From: a virus
Virus record (IMG/VR): IMGVR_UViG_3300033571_007219
Coordinates: 1-26,222 of that record
Length of the DNA: 26,222 bases
Reading direction: 5' to 3' (one strand)
The notes under the pieces are model-generated. The model saw only the letters and a program-made list of their open reading frames with translations, was not told the origin of the DNA and did not search any database. The position numbers were made by a program, and so were the translations under genes. This document shows positions 5,499-13,548 of this stretch, piece after piece; the stretch's first letter is position 1, and each line of letters opens with the position of its first letter.

Positions 5499-7294
5499 GC
5501 CTCGAGATCCTACAGGGCTGGCGCCGCGGCTGGGCGCTTCCAGATCGCCGGCCGATCCACGACTGGGCGCGTGACTTCGTGCAGCTGGGCGGAGGTTACG
5601 CACGCCAGGGCGCATTCGACATCCGCACCTGCCGGCATCTGCTCGAGCCGTTCGAGGCCGTCGCCGACGAGCGCGTGCGCGAGGTTACATGCCGCGCCGC
5701 GATCCAGACGCTTAAAACACTCTTCGTCGAGATCTGCAGCCTCTGGGCCATCGCTAACGAGCCCGGGCCGATCATGTGGACGCAGCAGGACGACGAGAGC
5801 GCCGCGGAGCATGTCAAGGGACGCTACCGCAACTTACTGCGCAACTGCGAGCCGGTCGCCAGGCTACTGCCGAAAAACAAGCACGACGCGGCTACCTGCG
5901 AAATCTACTTTGGCGATTTCTACCTGATAATTAACGGGGCGAATCTGAATAATCTCCAGAGCAAGTCGATCCGCTGGAAGCTGAACAGCGAGTGCTGGCT
6001 CTGGAAGCAAGGACTGCTGACGCATGCTCGCCGGCGCGTCTCCGCCTACGCTCGCGACGGCATCAGCAAGATCCTAAACGAGAGCCAAGGATCGCACGCG
6101 GACGATGACTTCGACCGGCTCTGGCACGAGGGCACGGCGCAGATCTGGTCGGTGCAATGTTTCGGCTGCCAGCGATTCGTGCCGCTCGAGTTTTTCGGCC
6201 GGGCCGCCGACGATCCGGCCAAGCGCGTCTGCGTCGTCTGGGACGAAGGCGCCCGCAAGGAAAACGGCATGTGGGACGAGCAACTGGTGCGCAACTCGAC
6301 GCGCTGGATCTGTCCGCACTGCGCGCACGAGCATGCGAACAGCGCAGCCACCCGGGCACGCTGGAACAGCACCGGCCGCTACTCGGCGCCGCGAGCAGAT
6401 CGCGACGGCAAGCACCGATCGTTTAACTGGAACGCGATTCTGGCCGAGGACATGGGCCAACTAGCGGTCGAGTTCCTGCAGGCCGGCGAATTCAAGAAGC
6501 GCGGACAGATCAACCCGCTGCGCGATTTCTACATGCAACGGCTGGCGCTGCCTTGGCGTAACGAAGAGGCGCAGCTGAACCGCACGACGGTCGAGCTCCG
6601 CGGAACATACACGCTCGCTGACATGCACGCCCGGGGCCGCGAGAAGCTCGAGAACGAGGCCCGTCGCATGATGACAATAGACCGGCAGCGCGATCACTTC
6701 TGGGCGGTGGTTAGAGCCTGGAAGAGCGACGGAGGCTCCCAGCTGCTATGGCGTGGCAAACTCAGCACGACCGAGCAGGCCGAGGGGATTCGGCAGCACT
6801 TTGGCGTTGAATCGCAGCTGTGTTTCCAGGACGCGCAGTTCAGCACCGCGCATGTGTACGAGGACTGCATCCGGTTCGGCTGGACTGCGCTCCACGGCAG
6901 TGGCGATGACTCATTCGTGCACATTCGGCCAAACGGCCAGAAAGTTCAGAAATTCCACTCCAGCATTAAGCAGACGCAGGTGCCCGGCGGTTATGCGCGC
7001 TACATGTTCTGGGCTTCCGACCCGGTTAAGGATGTGCTGGCCGCACTGGTCGCCGGCAACTCGCATGCCTGGGAGTGCGGCGCCGATCATGGCGAAGAGT
7101 ACGCCCGCCATCTCCGCGGCGAGGTAAAGCGCGAGCGAATCAGCAAGAGCACCGGCCGGAGCGAGTGGCGCTGGACGAAGACCGGGCCGAATCACATGTG
7201 GGACTGCGAAGCCATGCAGGTGGCCGTGGCTCTCGCGCTGCAGCTTTTACCCTCACCCGAGAAGATGGACGCCAGCACGGCATCCGATACATAA
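5495..7294 (+). CDS. Terminase large subunit, GpA family
   Basis: A 599-aa DNA-packaging ATPase/nuclease. ATG 5495 is chosen because it overlaps the small-subunit stop (ATGA) and follows the Shine-Dalgarno CAGGAGG. The start is family-typical: 'PIHDWARDFVQLGGGYARQGAFDI' is where GpA proteins place their conserved N-terminal block (about residues 20-43). 'CRAAIQTLKTLF' (66-77) occupies the place of GpA's degenerate Walker A. Two CxxC pairs (C222/C225 and C273/C276) give the zinc-binding insert usual in this family. The C-terminal half carries the nuclease domain, with acidic residues such as 'CFQDAQF' and a final 'NHMWDCEAMQVAVAL'. GpA enzymes generally make cohesive ends, so a cos-type genome is expected. 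Confidence 0.93.
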   Translation: MSLEILQGWRRGWALPDRRPIHDWARDFVQLGGGYARQGAFDIRTCRHLLEPFEAVADERVREVTCRAAIQTLKTLFVEICSLWAIANEPGPIMWTQQDDESAAEHVKGRYRNLLRNCEPVARLLPKNKHDAATCEIYFGDFYLIINGANLNNLQSKSIRWKLNSECWLWKQGLLTHARRRVSAYARDGISKILNESQGSHADDDFDRLWHEGTAQIWSVQCFGCQRFVPLEFFGRAADDPAKRVCVVWDEGARKENGMWDEQLVRNSTRWICPHCAHEHANSAATRARWNSTGRYSAPRADRDGKHRSFNWNAILAEDMGQLAVEFLQAGEFKKRGQINPLRDFYMQRLALPWRNEEAQLNRTTVELRGTYTLADMHARGREKLENEARRMMTIDRQRDHFWAVVRAWKSDGGSQLLWRGKLSTTEQAEGIRQHFGVESQLCFQDAQFSTAHVYEDCIRFGWTALHGSGDDSFVHIRPNGQKVQKFHSSIKQTQVPGGYARYMFWASDPVKDVLAALVAGNSHAWECGADHGEEYARHLRGEVKRERISKSTGRSEWRWTKTGPNHMWDCEAMQVAVALALQLLPSPEKMDASTASDT

Positions 7295-7331
7295 GACACT
7301 AAACGCGACGACACCCCATTAATCAGACGTT

Positions 7332-8675
7332 ATGAAAGTTCTATTCTCGAACCCTCCCTGGTGGGATGTGGATCTGAAGACGCAGCAGCTCCTGATCGGC
7401 GTGCGCTCCGGCTCTCGCTGGCCGTTCACCCGCTACTCGGTGCACGCGCCGGGCGAATTTCGACACGGAGGCTATCTGCCGTTCCCGTTCTTCCTAGCTT
7501 CGGCCGCCGCCCGCACCCGGGCGACACTGCCAGATGCGACAGTAGAGATCCGGGACTCGATCGCCCGGGGCGAATCCTACCAGCAGTTTTTCGACGCAGT
7601 CCTTGCCGATCCGCCTGACTGGGTCGTGCTCGAGACGGCGACCGCGGCCTGGGTGCATGACGAGAAAGTGATCGACTGGTTCGCCGCGAAGACAAAGGCG
7701 CAAATCATCCTATGTGGCCCGCTGGACATTACCAAGGCCGACGAGATCTTGGGCCGGCATCGTAACATCGCGGCGATCGTCCAGGGCGAATACGACAAGC
7801 AAGTGCTGCGCGTGATCCGCGGACAGCGCGGAGTGATCGCGCACGATCTGCTAACGGTGCAGGAGATGGACAGCCTTCCGTACCCGCTGCACGACGAGGT
7901 CGCGGTCGGTAATTACTGGGACGCGTGCCCGAAAGGCCAGGAGGCGCCGCAGCTGCAGCTGATCACGAGCCGCGGCTGTCCTTACAAGTGCATTTTCTGC
8001 GTCTGGCCGGCGGTAATGACTGGCAACGATCCAGATGGCACCAGAGCGCGCACGGTGCGCTGCCATTCGCCCGAGTGGGTCCGCGGAGCGATCAAAACGC
8101 AGATCGACGACGCCTGGACGAAGGGCGTGCGCTACAAGAGCATTTATCTGGACGACGACACGTTTAACCTGACCGAGAAGCATACGCGGCTGATTTCCCG
8201 GGTGATGGAAGAGTTCCGCCTGCCTTGGTTCGCAATGTGCCGAGCCGACACGATCAAAGAGGAGACATGGAAGCTCATGATCGAATGCGGCTGCCGGGGC
8301 GTTAAGCTCGGCTTCGAGAGTGGATCGCAGACCGTCATTGATAAGATAATCAATAAGCGGCTGAATCTAGCGAAGGCGGCCGACACGGCGCGCATGCTGA
8401 AAAAGCTAGGGATGACCGTTCACGGCACGTTCACCGTCGGGCTTCCGGGCGAAACAAAGGAACAGCAGCAGGAAACGATCGCCTACATAAAAGACCTTTA
8501 CGACACCGGCGGATTAGACACGCATCAACTGAGCGGCACCGCTGAGATCGAAGGAACACCGCTGCACACTCTCAAGGTAACTGGCTCACTTGAAAAATAC
8601 GCCGCGGCTAAAATCGACGAAGCCTATGTGGCGAACCCGGACGGAGCGGCGAAGCTGCGCCAGATGAAATTATAA
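7332..8675 (+). CDS. Radical SAM protein with probable N-terminal cobalamin-binding domain
   Basis: A 447-aa protein. CPYKCIFC (C216, C220, C223) is the CxxxCxxC motif that binds the [4Fe-4S] cluster of radical SAM enzymes. It is preceded by the characteristic 'LQLITSRG' strand and followed by 'YLDDDTFN' (272-279), 'KLGFESGSQTVIDKI' (325-339) and 'GTFTVGLPGET' (365-375), all standard for the B12-binding radical SAM group. Residues 1-175 have the Rossmann-like pattern of that group's cobalamin domain, starting MKVLFSNPPWW, although the classical DxHxxG cobalamin ligand is not evident. Such enzymes methylate or rearrange unreactive carbons; the substrate here is unknown. It lies between terminase and the gpW-position gene, paired with a glycosyltransferase-like gene 3 bp downstream. 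A gene of this kind in this place is unusual for a phage. Confidence 0.9.
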   Translation: MKVLFSNPPWWDVDLKTQQLLIGVRSGSRWPFTRYSVHAPGEFRHGGYLPFPFFLASAAARTRATLPDATVEIRDSIARGESYQQFFDAVLADPPDWVVLETATAAWVHDEKVIDWFAAKTKAQIILCGPLDITKADEILGRHRNIAAIVQGEYDKQVLRVIRGQRGVIAHDLLTVQEMDSLPYPLHDEVAVGNYWDACPKGQEAPQLQLITSRGCPYKCIFCVWPAVMTGNDPDGTRARTVRCHSPEWVRGAIKTQIDDAWTKGVRYKSIYLDDDTFNLTEKHTRLISRVMEEFRLPWFAMCRADTIKEETWKLMIECGCRGVKLGFESGSQTVIDKIINKRLNLAKAADTARMLKKLGMTVHGTFTVGLPGETKEQQQETIAYIKDLYDTGGLDTHQLSGTAEIEGTPLHTLKVTGSLEKYAAAKIDEAYVANPDGAAKLRQMKL

Positions 8676-8678
8676 TTT

Positions 8679-9380
8679 ATGGGATCCGTCATCATCATCG
8701 CCGGCCACATGCGCACATGGAAAACATGCGCGCACACGTTCAAATGGCATGTCGCCAGGCATCTGCCAAAACCTCTGCACTTCTACATTTCTACGGTGCA
8801 GGACGAAGACGCCGACGACTGGAAAATTACGCAGCAGCTGTTCCGGCCGAAAACGCTGATCAGCAAGGTCGAGCCAATCCAGCCAGAAATCACGGAGCCG
8901 GCCGAGTTCGTGCGGTTCGAACCATATGCGCGCAGCGTGCCGGTGCAGGCTGTCTTGCGCCAACTTTGGCAACTCGAGCAAGGGTGGAAGCTCTACAGCG
9001 ATCATCCGGTAGGCGATGCGGATCTGTTCGTGCGCGTGCGGCCGGATCTGTTCTTTCACTCATTCGATCAGACCTACACGCCGATCATCAACGAGGCACT
9101 GACACCCTGGTGGGGCCGATTCGGCGGGATTAACGACCGCTTCGCGATTATGGGCGGACTCGCCGCGGCCGAGTACTTTCAGACCTTTAGCAAGCTCGAG
9201 CAACTGCGCGAGAATGGCTGCCCGATCCACCCAGAAAGCCTGATCAAAGGCTCTCTGCGTCAAGCATACTGCATCGTACGCGATAACATGCGCGTCGAGT
9301 TCTCCACGCTGCGCAAGACTGGCGAGATGCGGCCGCCCGAGATCTCGGCAATAGACATTGCGCACGCCGGGCTACGTTGA
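8679..9380 (+). CDS. Glycosyltransferase-like protein
   Basis: A 233-aa protein only 3 bp after the radical SAM gene, so probably co-translated. The pattern 'DLFVRVRPDLFF' (115-126, with R119, R121, D123) followed by 'GGINDRFAIMGG' (149-160) resembles sugar-transferase-like proteins in which a strand R-x-R-x-D precedes an N-D-x-F/I block. This is a family resemblance recalled by eye, not a searched hit. The opening MGSVIIIAGHMRTW fits a nucleotide-binding first strand. No signal peptide or membrane segment is seen, so it acts in the cytoplasm. It may transfer a sugar to a molecule made or altered by its neighbour, but a non-enzymatic relative is also possible. Confidence 0.55.
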   Translation: MGSVIIIAGHMRTWKTCAHTFKWHVARHLPKPLHFYISTVQDEDADDWKITQQLFRPKTLISKVEPIQPEITEPAEFVRFEPYARSVPVQAVLRQLWQLEQGWKLYSDHPVGDADLFVRVRPDLFFHSFDQTYTPIINEALTPWWGRFGGINDRFAIMGGLAAAEYFQTFSKLEQLRENGCPIHPESLIKGSLRQAYCIVRDNMRVEFSTLRKTGEMRPPEISAIDIAHAGLR

Positions 9381-9398
9381 CGCGCCGAGCGTTTTCAG

Positions 9399-9677
9399 AT
9401 GAAAATCCTCGTTTCCATTCTGCTGCGTCAAGCGAGGCGGAACAACGCGGCGAACCCGCGGAAATGGCTCGAAGACCTGCAGGCTTCCAAGTGGACCGAC
9501 ATGAGCGCGCAGAACGGCCAGATCGTCGGCACGGCGCTAAACGGTAAGTCCATCACGGTTCAAGCTCTCCCGGGAACGACGATCGCCGATCTGATTATGG
9601 CAAGCGAGCTCGCTATCCAGACGATTGACGCCGGATTTACTGCACCCGTATCGCAGACTGCTGGTTTTCTTCGCTGA
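9399..9677 (+). CDS. gpW-like head-tail joining protein
   Basis: A 92-aa protein located between terminase and portal, the place lambda uses for gpW, which closes the portal after packaging. Residues 43-78 (ALNGKSITVQALPGTTIADLIMASEL) reproduce the gpW layout of a beta hairpin followed by a helix that begins 'xxDLxxxI'. The N-terminal 30 residues are basic and helical. The start ATG 9399 has no clear Shine-Dalgarno. The gene stops two bases before the portal ATG. The similarity is of pattern and position only. Confidence 0.6.
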   Translation: MKILVSILLRQARRNNAANPRKWLEDLQASKWTDMSAQNGQIVGTALNGKSITVQALPGTTIADLIMASELAIQTIDAGFTAPVSQTAGFLR

Positions 9678-9679
9678 CT

Positions 9680-11512
9680 ATGCCGACGCCACTCCCGCAA
9701 CGATTCCGCGCAGCGCTGGGCGCTCTGTTCGACGCCACTAACCGCAAGGAGATCGTGCGGCGACCGCTCGAGGTCCGCACCATCGGCAGCATCTCGAGCG
9801 AGGTAAACTCAACGGACCGAGCGCAGCTGTTGAGCGATTCGCGCAAGCTGTACGCCAACCTAGGGCCGGCTAAGGGCGCGATCGACGCCAAGGCGATGTA
9901 CGCCGTCGGCCGGTCCTGGCTGCCTAAATACGAGGGCGCCGATCAGGTGTGGGGCGAGATCGCTCGTGAATGGCTGCTCAATGAATGGTACCCGATCGCG
10001 GACATCAGCGGCCGCGATTTCCAGACGAGCCTTTTCCTTGCGTCCGTCGCCGTGGACCGGGACGGCGATGTGGGCGCCATCCTGACCGAATACGAAACCG
10101 CATTTCCGGCGATCCAGCTGATCCCAAGCGAAGGGATCCACAACCCTAGCACCGATAAGCTCGACCGCGACGGCTTCCTGACATCAGGACCGTATCAGGG
10201 TCTCCGCTGCATCGACGGGGTCGTTATCAATCCGCAGGGCCGGCCGGTCGCCTTTTACGTCGAGGAGGAATCTCAGCTGCCTGGCAGCGAGGAGGAGATG
10301 CCCGAGGCTCGCGAGTACGTTACCGCCCGGGACATGATGCTGCTGGCCGAGCCGGCCTGGATTAACCAATTCCGCGGTCTTCCAGGCTTCGCGCACGCGA
10401 TTCTGGATCTGAAGGATCTGCGCACGGTGCAGGGGTACGAGAAGATGGCGTCGGCGCTCGCCTCGAGCATCGGCCTCATCGAGTACAACGAGAGCGGACT
10501 GGCTGACACGAGCGACCCAGCGGTGGCGCTTTCCGGTGCGCCTATGGTCGGCCAGGATGTCGCCGCTAAGGAGTTTTTCGGCGGCATGGTCCGGCACTTC
10601 AAGGCCGGCAGCGGATCCAAGCTCGAGGCGTTTAAGAATGACCGCCCGGGCGATGCGTGGCAGAAATTCATGGACCGGCTGCTGCGTAACGCGATGGCCG
10701 GTATCAACTGGCCCTTCGAGCTCGCCTGGGACATCAGCGCACTCGGCGGAGCTAACACCCGCTTCGTCATCTCGACCGCCATGCGCAGCGTCGAGGATCG
10801 CCAGGATTTGCTTAAGCCATTCGCTCGGCGCGCCGTCGGCTACGCCATCGCGAAGGCGATTAAGAATGGACGACTGCCAGCGAATCCTGACTGGTGGAAA
10901 TGGTCTTTCACGATGCCGCCCCGCCTGACCGTGGATTTCGGCCGCGACGCCGCCGCGCAGCGCGAGGACTATCTGTCTGGCATCATCAATCTAAGCGACA
11001 TCTGCGCTGAGCGTGGCATCGACCTCAAGAGCCACATCGCCGGCCGCGCCGCGGAAAACCAAGCGCTCGAGGACGCCGGCCTGCCGGTGCCCGGGCTTCG
11101 TGGCGATCTGTCGCCAACGGCTAACGAGCCGATCCCGGTGCCGGTCCAGATCCCAAGCGACGCTGCCGCACTTTCCCAGGCCGCGCTGCAGGTGAACACC
11201 GAGCCGACCGACGCGATGCGCGAAGAGGCCGCCCGAGGCTTACGCTGGCGCGAGGAGTTTAACCGCGGAGGCACTGCCGTCGGGGTGGCTCGTGCACGCG
11301 ACATTTCGAACGGCCGGGCGCTATCGACGGAAACAATCTTCCGCATGAAATCGTTTTTCCGCCGGCATGAGGTGGACAAGCAGGGCGAAGGATTCAATCC
11401 AGGCGAACCAGGTTATCCGTCCGCCGGCCGCATCGCGTGGGCGCTCTGGGGTGGCGACGCCGGCTATGCCTTGGCCGAGCGCAAGGTGCTCGAGATCGAG
11501 CGCGAAAGTTGA
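9680..11512 (+). CDS. Portal protein, lambda family, with extra C-terminal module
   Basis: A 610-aa protein forming the dodecameric DNA channel. Residues 45-200 carry the lambda-portal pattern (RAQLLSDSRKLYANLGPAKG, then 'WGEIAREWLLNEWY', then 'DISGRDFQTSLFLASVAVDRDGD'). The stem and crown follow (GFAHAILDLKDLRTVQGYE; 'MAGINWPFELAWD'). The last ~95 residues (515-605) are a distinct module, 'GLRWREEFNRGGTAVGVARARD' through 'GEPGYPSAGRIAWALWGGD', that I recognise as a recurring tail on several phage head proteins but not as part of lambda gpB. A Pro/Ala-rich linker (about 470-510) separates it. The length exceeds lambda gpB (533 aa) by about the size of this module. Confidence 0.9.
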   Translation: MPTPLPQRFRAALGALFDATNRKEIVRRPLEVRTIGSISSEVNSTDRAQLLSDSRKLYANLGPAKGAIDAKAMYAVGRSWLPKYEGADQVWGEIAREWLLNEWYPIADISGRDFQTSLFLASVAVDRDGDVGAILTEYETAFPAIQLIPSEGIHNPSTDKLDRDGFLTSGPYQGLRCIDGVVINPQGRPVAFYVEEESQLPGSEEEMPEAREYVTARDMMLLAEPAWINQFRGLPGFAHAILDLKDLRTVQGYEKMASALASSIGLIEYNESGLADTSDPAVALSGAPMVGQDVAAKEFFGGMVRHFKAGSGSKLEAFKNDRPGDAWQKFMDRLLRNAMAGINWPFELAWDISALGGANTRFVISTAMRSVEDRQDLLKPFARRAVGYAIAKAIKNGRLPANPDWWKWSFTMPPRLTVDFGRDAAAQREDYLSGIINLSDICAERGIDLKSHIAGRAAENQALEDAGLPVPGLRGDLSPTANEPIPVPVQIPSDAAALSQAALQVNTEPTDAMREEAARGLRWREEFNRGGTAVGVARARDISNGRALSTETIFRMKSFFRRHEVDKQGEGFNPGEPGYPSAGRIAWALWGGDAGYALAERKVLEIERES

Positions 11513-11529
11513 CGAAATCTGAACCAATT

Positions 11530-12564
11530 ATGAGCCATCGCGTCTGCCTCCAGGAGTTCTCCGCTGATGCCAGCGGCTTCGCCAACGTCTCGCTGATCAC
11601 CGGCGGGATCGAGGCCGCCGGCCACGGTCTCTACATCGACGACAAGAGCATTGACGACGCGATGCGCCTGCTGCTCGGCAAGAGCCTCCGCGCCTATCTC
11701 AAGCACGACGGCGCCGGATCTGATCGGCTCGGCCAGGAGATCGGATTTTTTAGCGGCATGTATCGCGAGGGAAACAAGATAAAGGCCAAGTCCTTCGAGT
11801 TCCTCGAGTCTTTTAAGCGCGAGGCCGGCGCAACGTATGATAAGCTGGTCGAGCTCGCGCAGAAAGTACCCGATCAATTTGGGGTCTCGCTGGTGCTCGA
11901 GTACCGGCCAGTATGGGTTCTGGCCGACGGCAGTGAGATCCCAGCATCTCTCGGCGACTCAGCGCCCAGCGGCGCGCTCCGCTCCTCGCCCAGCATGCGC
12001 ATCGCGAATGTAATGTCGGCCGATCTCGTGCAGCGACCCGCTGCAAATCCGAACGGGCTCCTCTCTGCCGTTGACGCGCCAGCGACTTTACAGACTCCCT
12101 CTATGACCACCGAAACCAAGCCCGAGACCGTTCCGGCGCCCGACGCCGCCGCTCTCGCTGCCAAGGATTCCGAGATCGCCACTTTCAAGGCCGAGGCCGA
12201 GAAGCAAGTTGCCGAGCTCTCTAAATTGACCGAGACCCACAAGGCCGCGCTGGCCGAGAAGGACACCCTGATCGCCAGCCTGACCGCCGACAAGGCTAAG
12301 GCCGAGGCCGCCGTTGCCGAGCTCTCAAAAGAGCGCGACGAGCTCAAGGTCAAGGTCGAGGATCTCGCCGCCTTTGATGCCCGGCAGCTTGGCGTTGCGC
12401 CCGTCAAGGTCGCGCACGCGCAGCTGGCCCGCAAGAGCGCCGCTTTCAAGACGCCCGAGGAAATGCTCGCCGCTTATGAGGCGATGCCCGAGGGATCCGA
12501 AAAGCGCGCCTTCCGCAAATTGAACCGCGAGGCTCTTTTCGCCGCTTTTTCCGTTCGTAAATAA
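11530..12564 (+). CDS. Prohead protease fused to coiled-coil scaffold
   Basis: A 344-aa protein between portal and major capsid genes. Residues 1-190 resemble herpesvirus-type prohead proteases: 'LRAYLKHDGAGSDRLGQEIGFF' supplies the expected His, and 'DQFGVSLVLEYRPVW' supplies the expected Ser, with a helical 'SFEFLESFKREAGATYDKLVELA' stretch between. Residues about 205-300 are an Ala/Glu/Lys-rich coiled coil, as in scaffolding proteins. The end (300-344) is a basic capsid-binding-like tail (FKTPEEMLAAYEAMPEGS). The translation start is ATG 11530, 17 bases after the portal stop, with no Shine-Dalgarno. An in-frame ATG at 12103 lies at the domain junction. A scaffold-protease fusion replaces lambda's C and Nu3. 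Confidence 0.75.
   Translation: MSHRVCLQEFSADASGFANVSLITGGIEAAGHGLYIDDKSIDDAMRLLLGKSLRAYLKHDGAGSDRLGQEIGFFSGMYREGNKIKAKSFEFLESFKREAGATYDKLVELAQKVPDQFGVSLVLEYRPVWVLADGSEIPASLGDSAPSGALRSSPSMRIANVMSADLVQRPAANPNGLLSAVDAPATLQTPSMTTETKPETVPAPDAAALAAKDSEIATFKAEAEKQVAELSKLTETHKAALAEKDTLIASLTADKAKAEAAVAELSKERDELKVKVEDLAAFDARQLGVAPVKVAHAQLARKSAAFKTPEEMLAAYEAMPEGSEKRAFRKLNREALFAAFSVRK
12103..12564 (+). CDS. Possible nested scaffold protein from internal start
   Basis: In-frame ATG 12103 starts MTTETKPETVPAPDAAALAA and would give a 153-aa product comprising only the coiled coil and C-terminal tail, as Nu3 does inside lambda C. There is no Shine-Dalgarno. However, its upstream bases (ACTCCCTCT) resemble the pyrimidine-rich leaders of the capsid gene (CCACTCTC before ATG 12586) and the tail-tube gene (GACTCCC before ATG 16106), both of which must be real starts. 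This is inference from local sequence. Confidence 0.35.
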   Translation: MTTETKPETVPAPDAAALAAKDSEIATFKAEAEKQVAELSKLTETHKAALAEKDTLIASLTADKAKAEAAVAELSKERDELKVKVEDLAAFDARQLGVAPVKVAHAQLARKSAAFKTPEEMLAAYEAMPEGSEKRAFRKLNREALFAAFSVRK

Positions 12565-12585
12565 CAAAATCAACCTACCACTCTC

Positions 12586-13446
12586 ATGGCTAATTCCCTG
12601 AGCTCCTCCCTCGTCCTCGACACGCTTGCCGAGGCGACCCTGACCACGCTGGGCAACCGCCTGGCTCCCCTCCGCGCTTTCAGCACGGATTTCAGCACGG
12701 ATCCGATGAACCAGAACGCCTTCGTTCAGGTTCGCAAGGCCAACGCCGCCGGCGCCGTCCAGACCAACCCCACTAACTTCGAGACCGGCGACACCAACGT
12801 TACGAATGTCGCCGTCCAGGTTAAGCATTACTCGAAGAGCTACAATCTCTCGAGCCAAGAGCTGAACCAGGGCTTCCGCCTCGAGCAGCTCGCCGCGATC
12901 AATGCGCAGATCATCGCTAACAAGATTATCGATGTCGCTTTGGCGCCGATCACCGCGACGAACTTCCCGACGAACGTCACGATCGCGCAGGCTTCGTTCT
13001 CTGCCGCGAACACCAAGACGCTCTGGGCCGCGGTCGCCAAAAGCCAGTTGCGCCACCTGATCCTCGACGGCACTGCCTTCGCGCAGCTGCTGCCGGCAAC
13101 CACGGAGAACTTCGGTCTTGCCAGCGGTTCTGGCTATCGCGCCGGCGCCTATGGTTTCGACGCGATCATTCTGAACACCCGCTGGGACGGTGCTGGTACG
13201 AACATCTACGGATTCGCGGTCGGGCCCGAGGCCGTTGCCGCGGCGTCCGGTCTGCCGATGATCGACCCGGGCGTTGCCTCGATGCTCGCTGGTTCGCGTG
13301 TGATCACGCTGCCTGATCTCGGTCTCTCGGTCCAGCTAAACACCTGGGGCTCTCTCTCCAGCCGTGCGGCCTGGGCGTCCGTGGACGTTATGTTCGGCGC
13401 TGCTCTCGGTGACAACACCGCCGGCGCGCACGTTAAGTCCGCCTAA
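12586..13446 (+). CDS. Major capsid protein
   Basis: A 286-aa protein following the protease-scaffold gene, as expected for the shell protein. Its pattern fits a P22-coat/HK97-fold capsid: an N-terminal helix (SLVLDTLAEATLTTLGNRLAP), Asn/Thr/Ala-rich strands (NETGDTNVTNV-like region 66-78), 'YNLSSQELNQGFRLEQLAAIN' around 85-105, and a C-terminal strand set ending in 'LSSRAAWASVDVMFGAALGDN'. The start ATG 12586 has no Shine-Dalgarno but a pyrimidine-rich leader, odd for a very highly expressed gene. The codon choice is strongly C-ended. A strong structured region follows the stop. No decoration protein gene is adjacent. Confidence 0.88.
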   Translation: MANSLSSSLVLDTLAEATLTTLGNRLAPLRAFSTDFSTDPMNQNAFVQVRKANAAGAVQTNPTNFETGDTNVTNVAVQVKHYSKSYNLSSQELNQGFRLEQLAAINAQIIANKIIDVALAPITATNFPTNVTIAQASFSAANTKTLWAAVAKSQLRHLILDGTAFAQLLPATTENFGLASGSGYRAGAYGFDAIILNTRWDGAGTNIYGFAVGPEAVAAASGLPMIDPGVASMLAGSRVITLPDLGLSVQLNTWGSLSSRAAWASVDVMFGAALGDNTAGAHVKSA

Positions 13447-13453
13447 TAAACTC

Positions 13454-13544
13454 CCGGCCACCGCTCGCGGCCGGTTTATCGTGTGCTGCCCAGCTCCTCG
13501 AAAGGGGGGCTGGGCTAGCCACATAAGCGCGAGCACCACACGAT
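13454..13544 (+). promoter_or_regulatory. Structured intergenic RNA between capsid and glycosyltransferase genes
   Basis: The 102-bp gap (13447-13548) folds by eye into three parts. P1 pairs CCGGCC (13454-13459) with GGCCGG (13469-13474). P2 pairs ATCGTGTG (13478-13485) with CACACGAT (13537-13544) perfectly. P3 is a 12-bp stem (13488-13499/13504-13515, two G-T pairs) closed by a GAAA tetraloop. The P1 loop GCTCGC (13463-13468) is complementary to GCGAGC (13529-13534), which would make a pseudoknot inside P2. P2 ends 4 bases before ATG 13549. It may dampen read-through from the capsid gene, stabilise or process the mRNA, or regulate the next gene. Confidence 0.5.
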
Positions 13545-13548
13545 TTGT

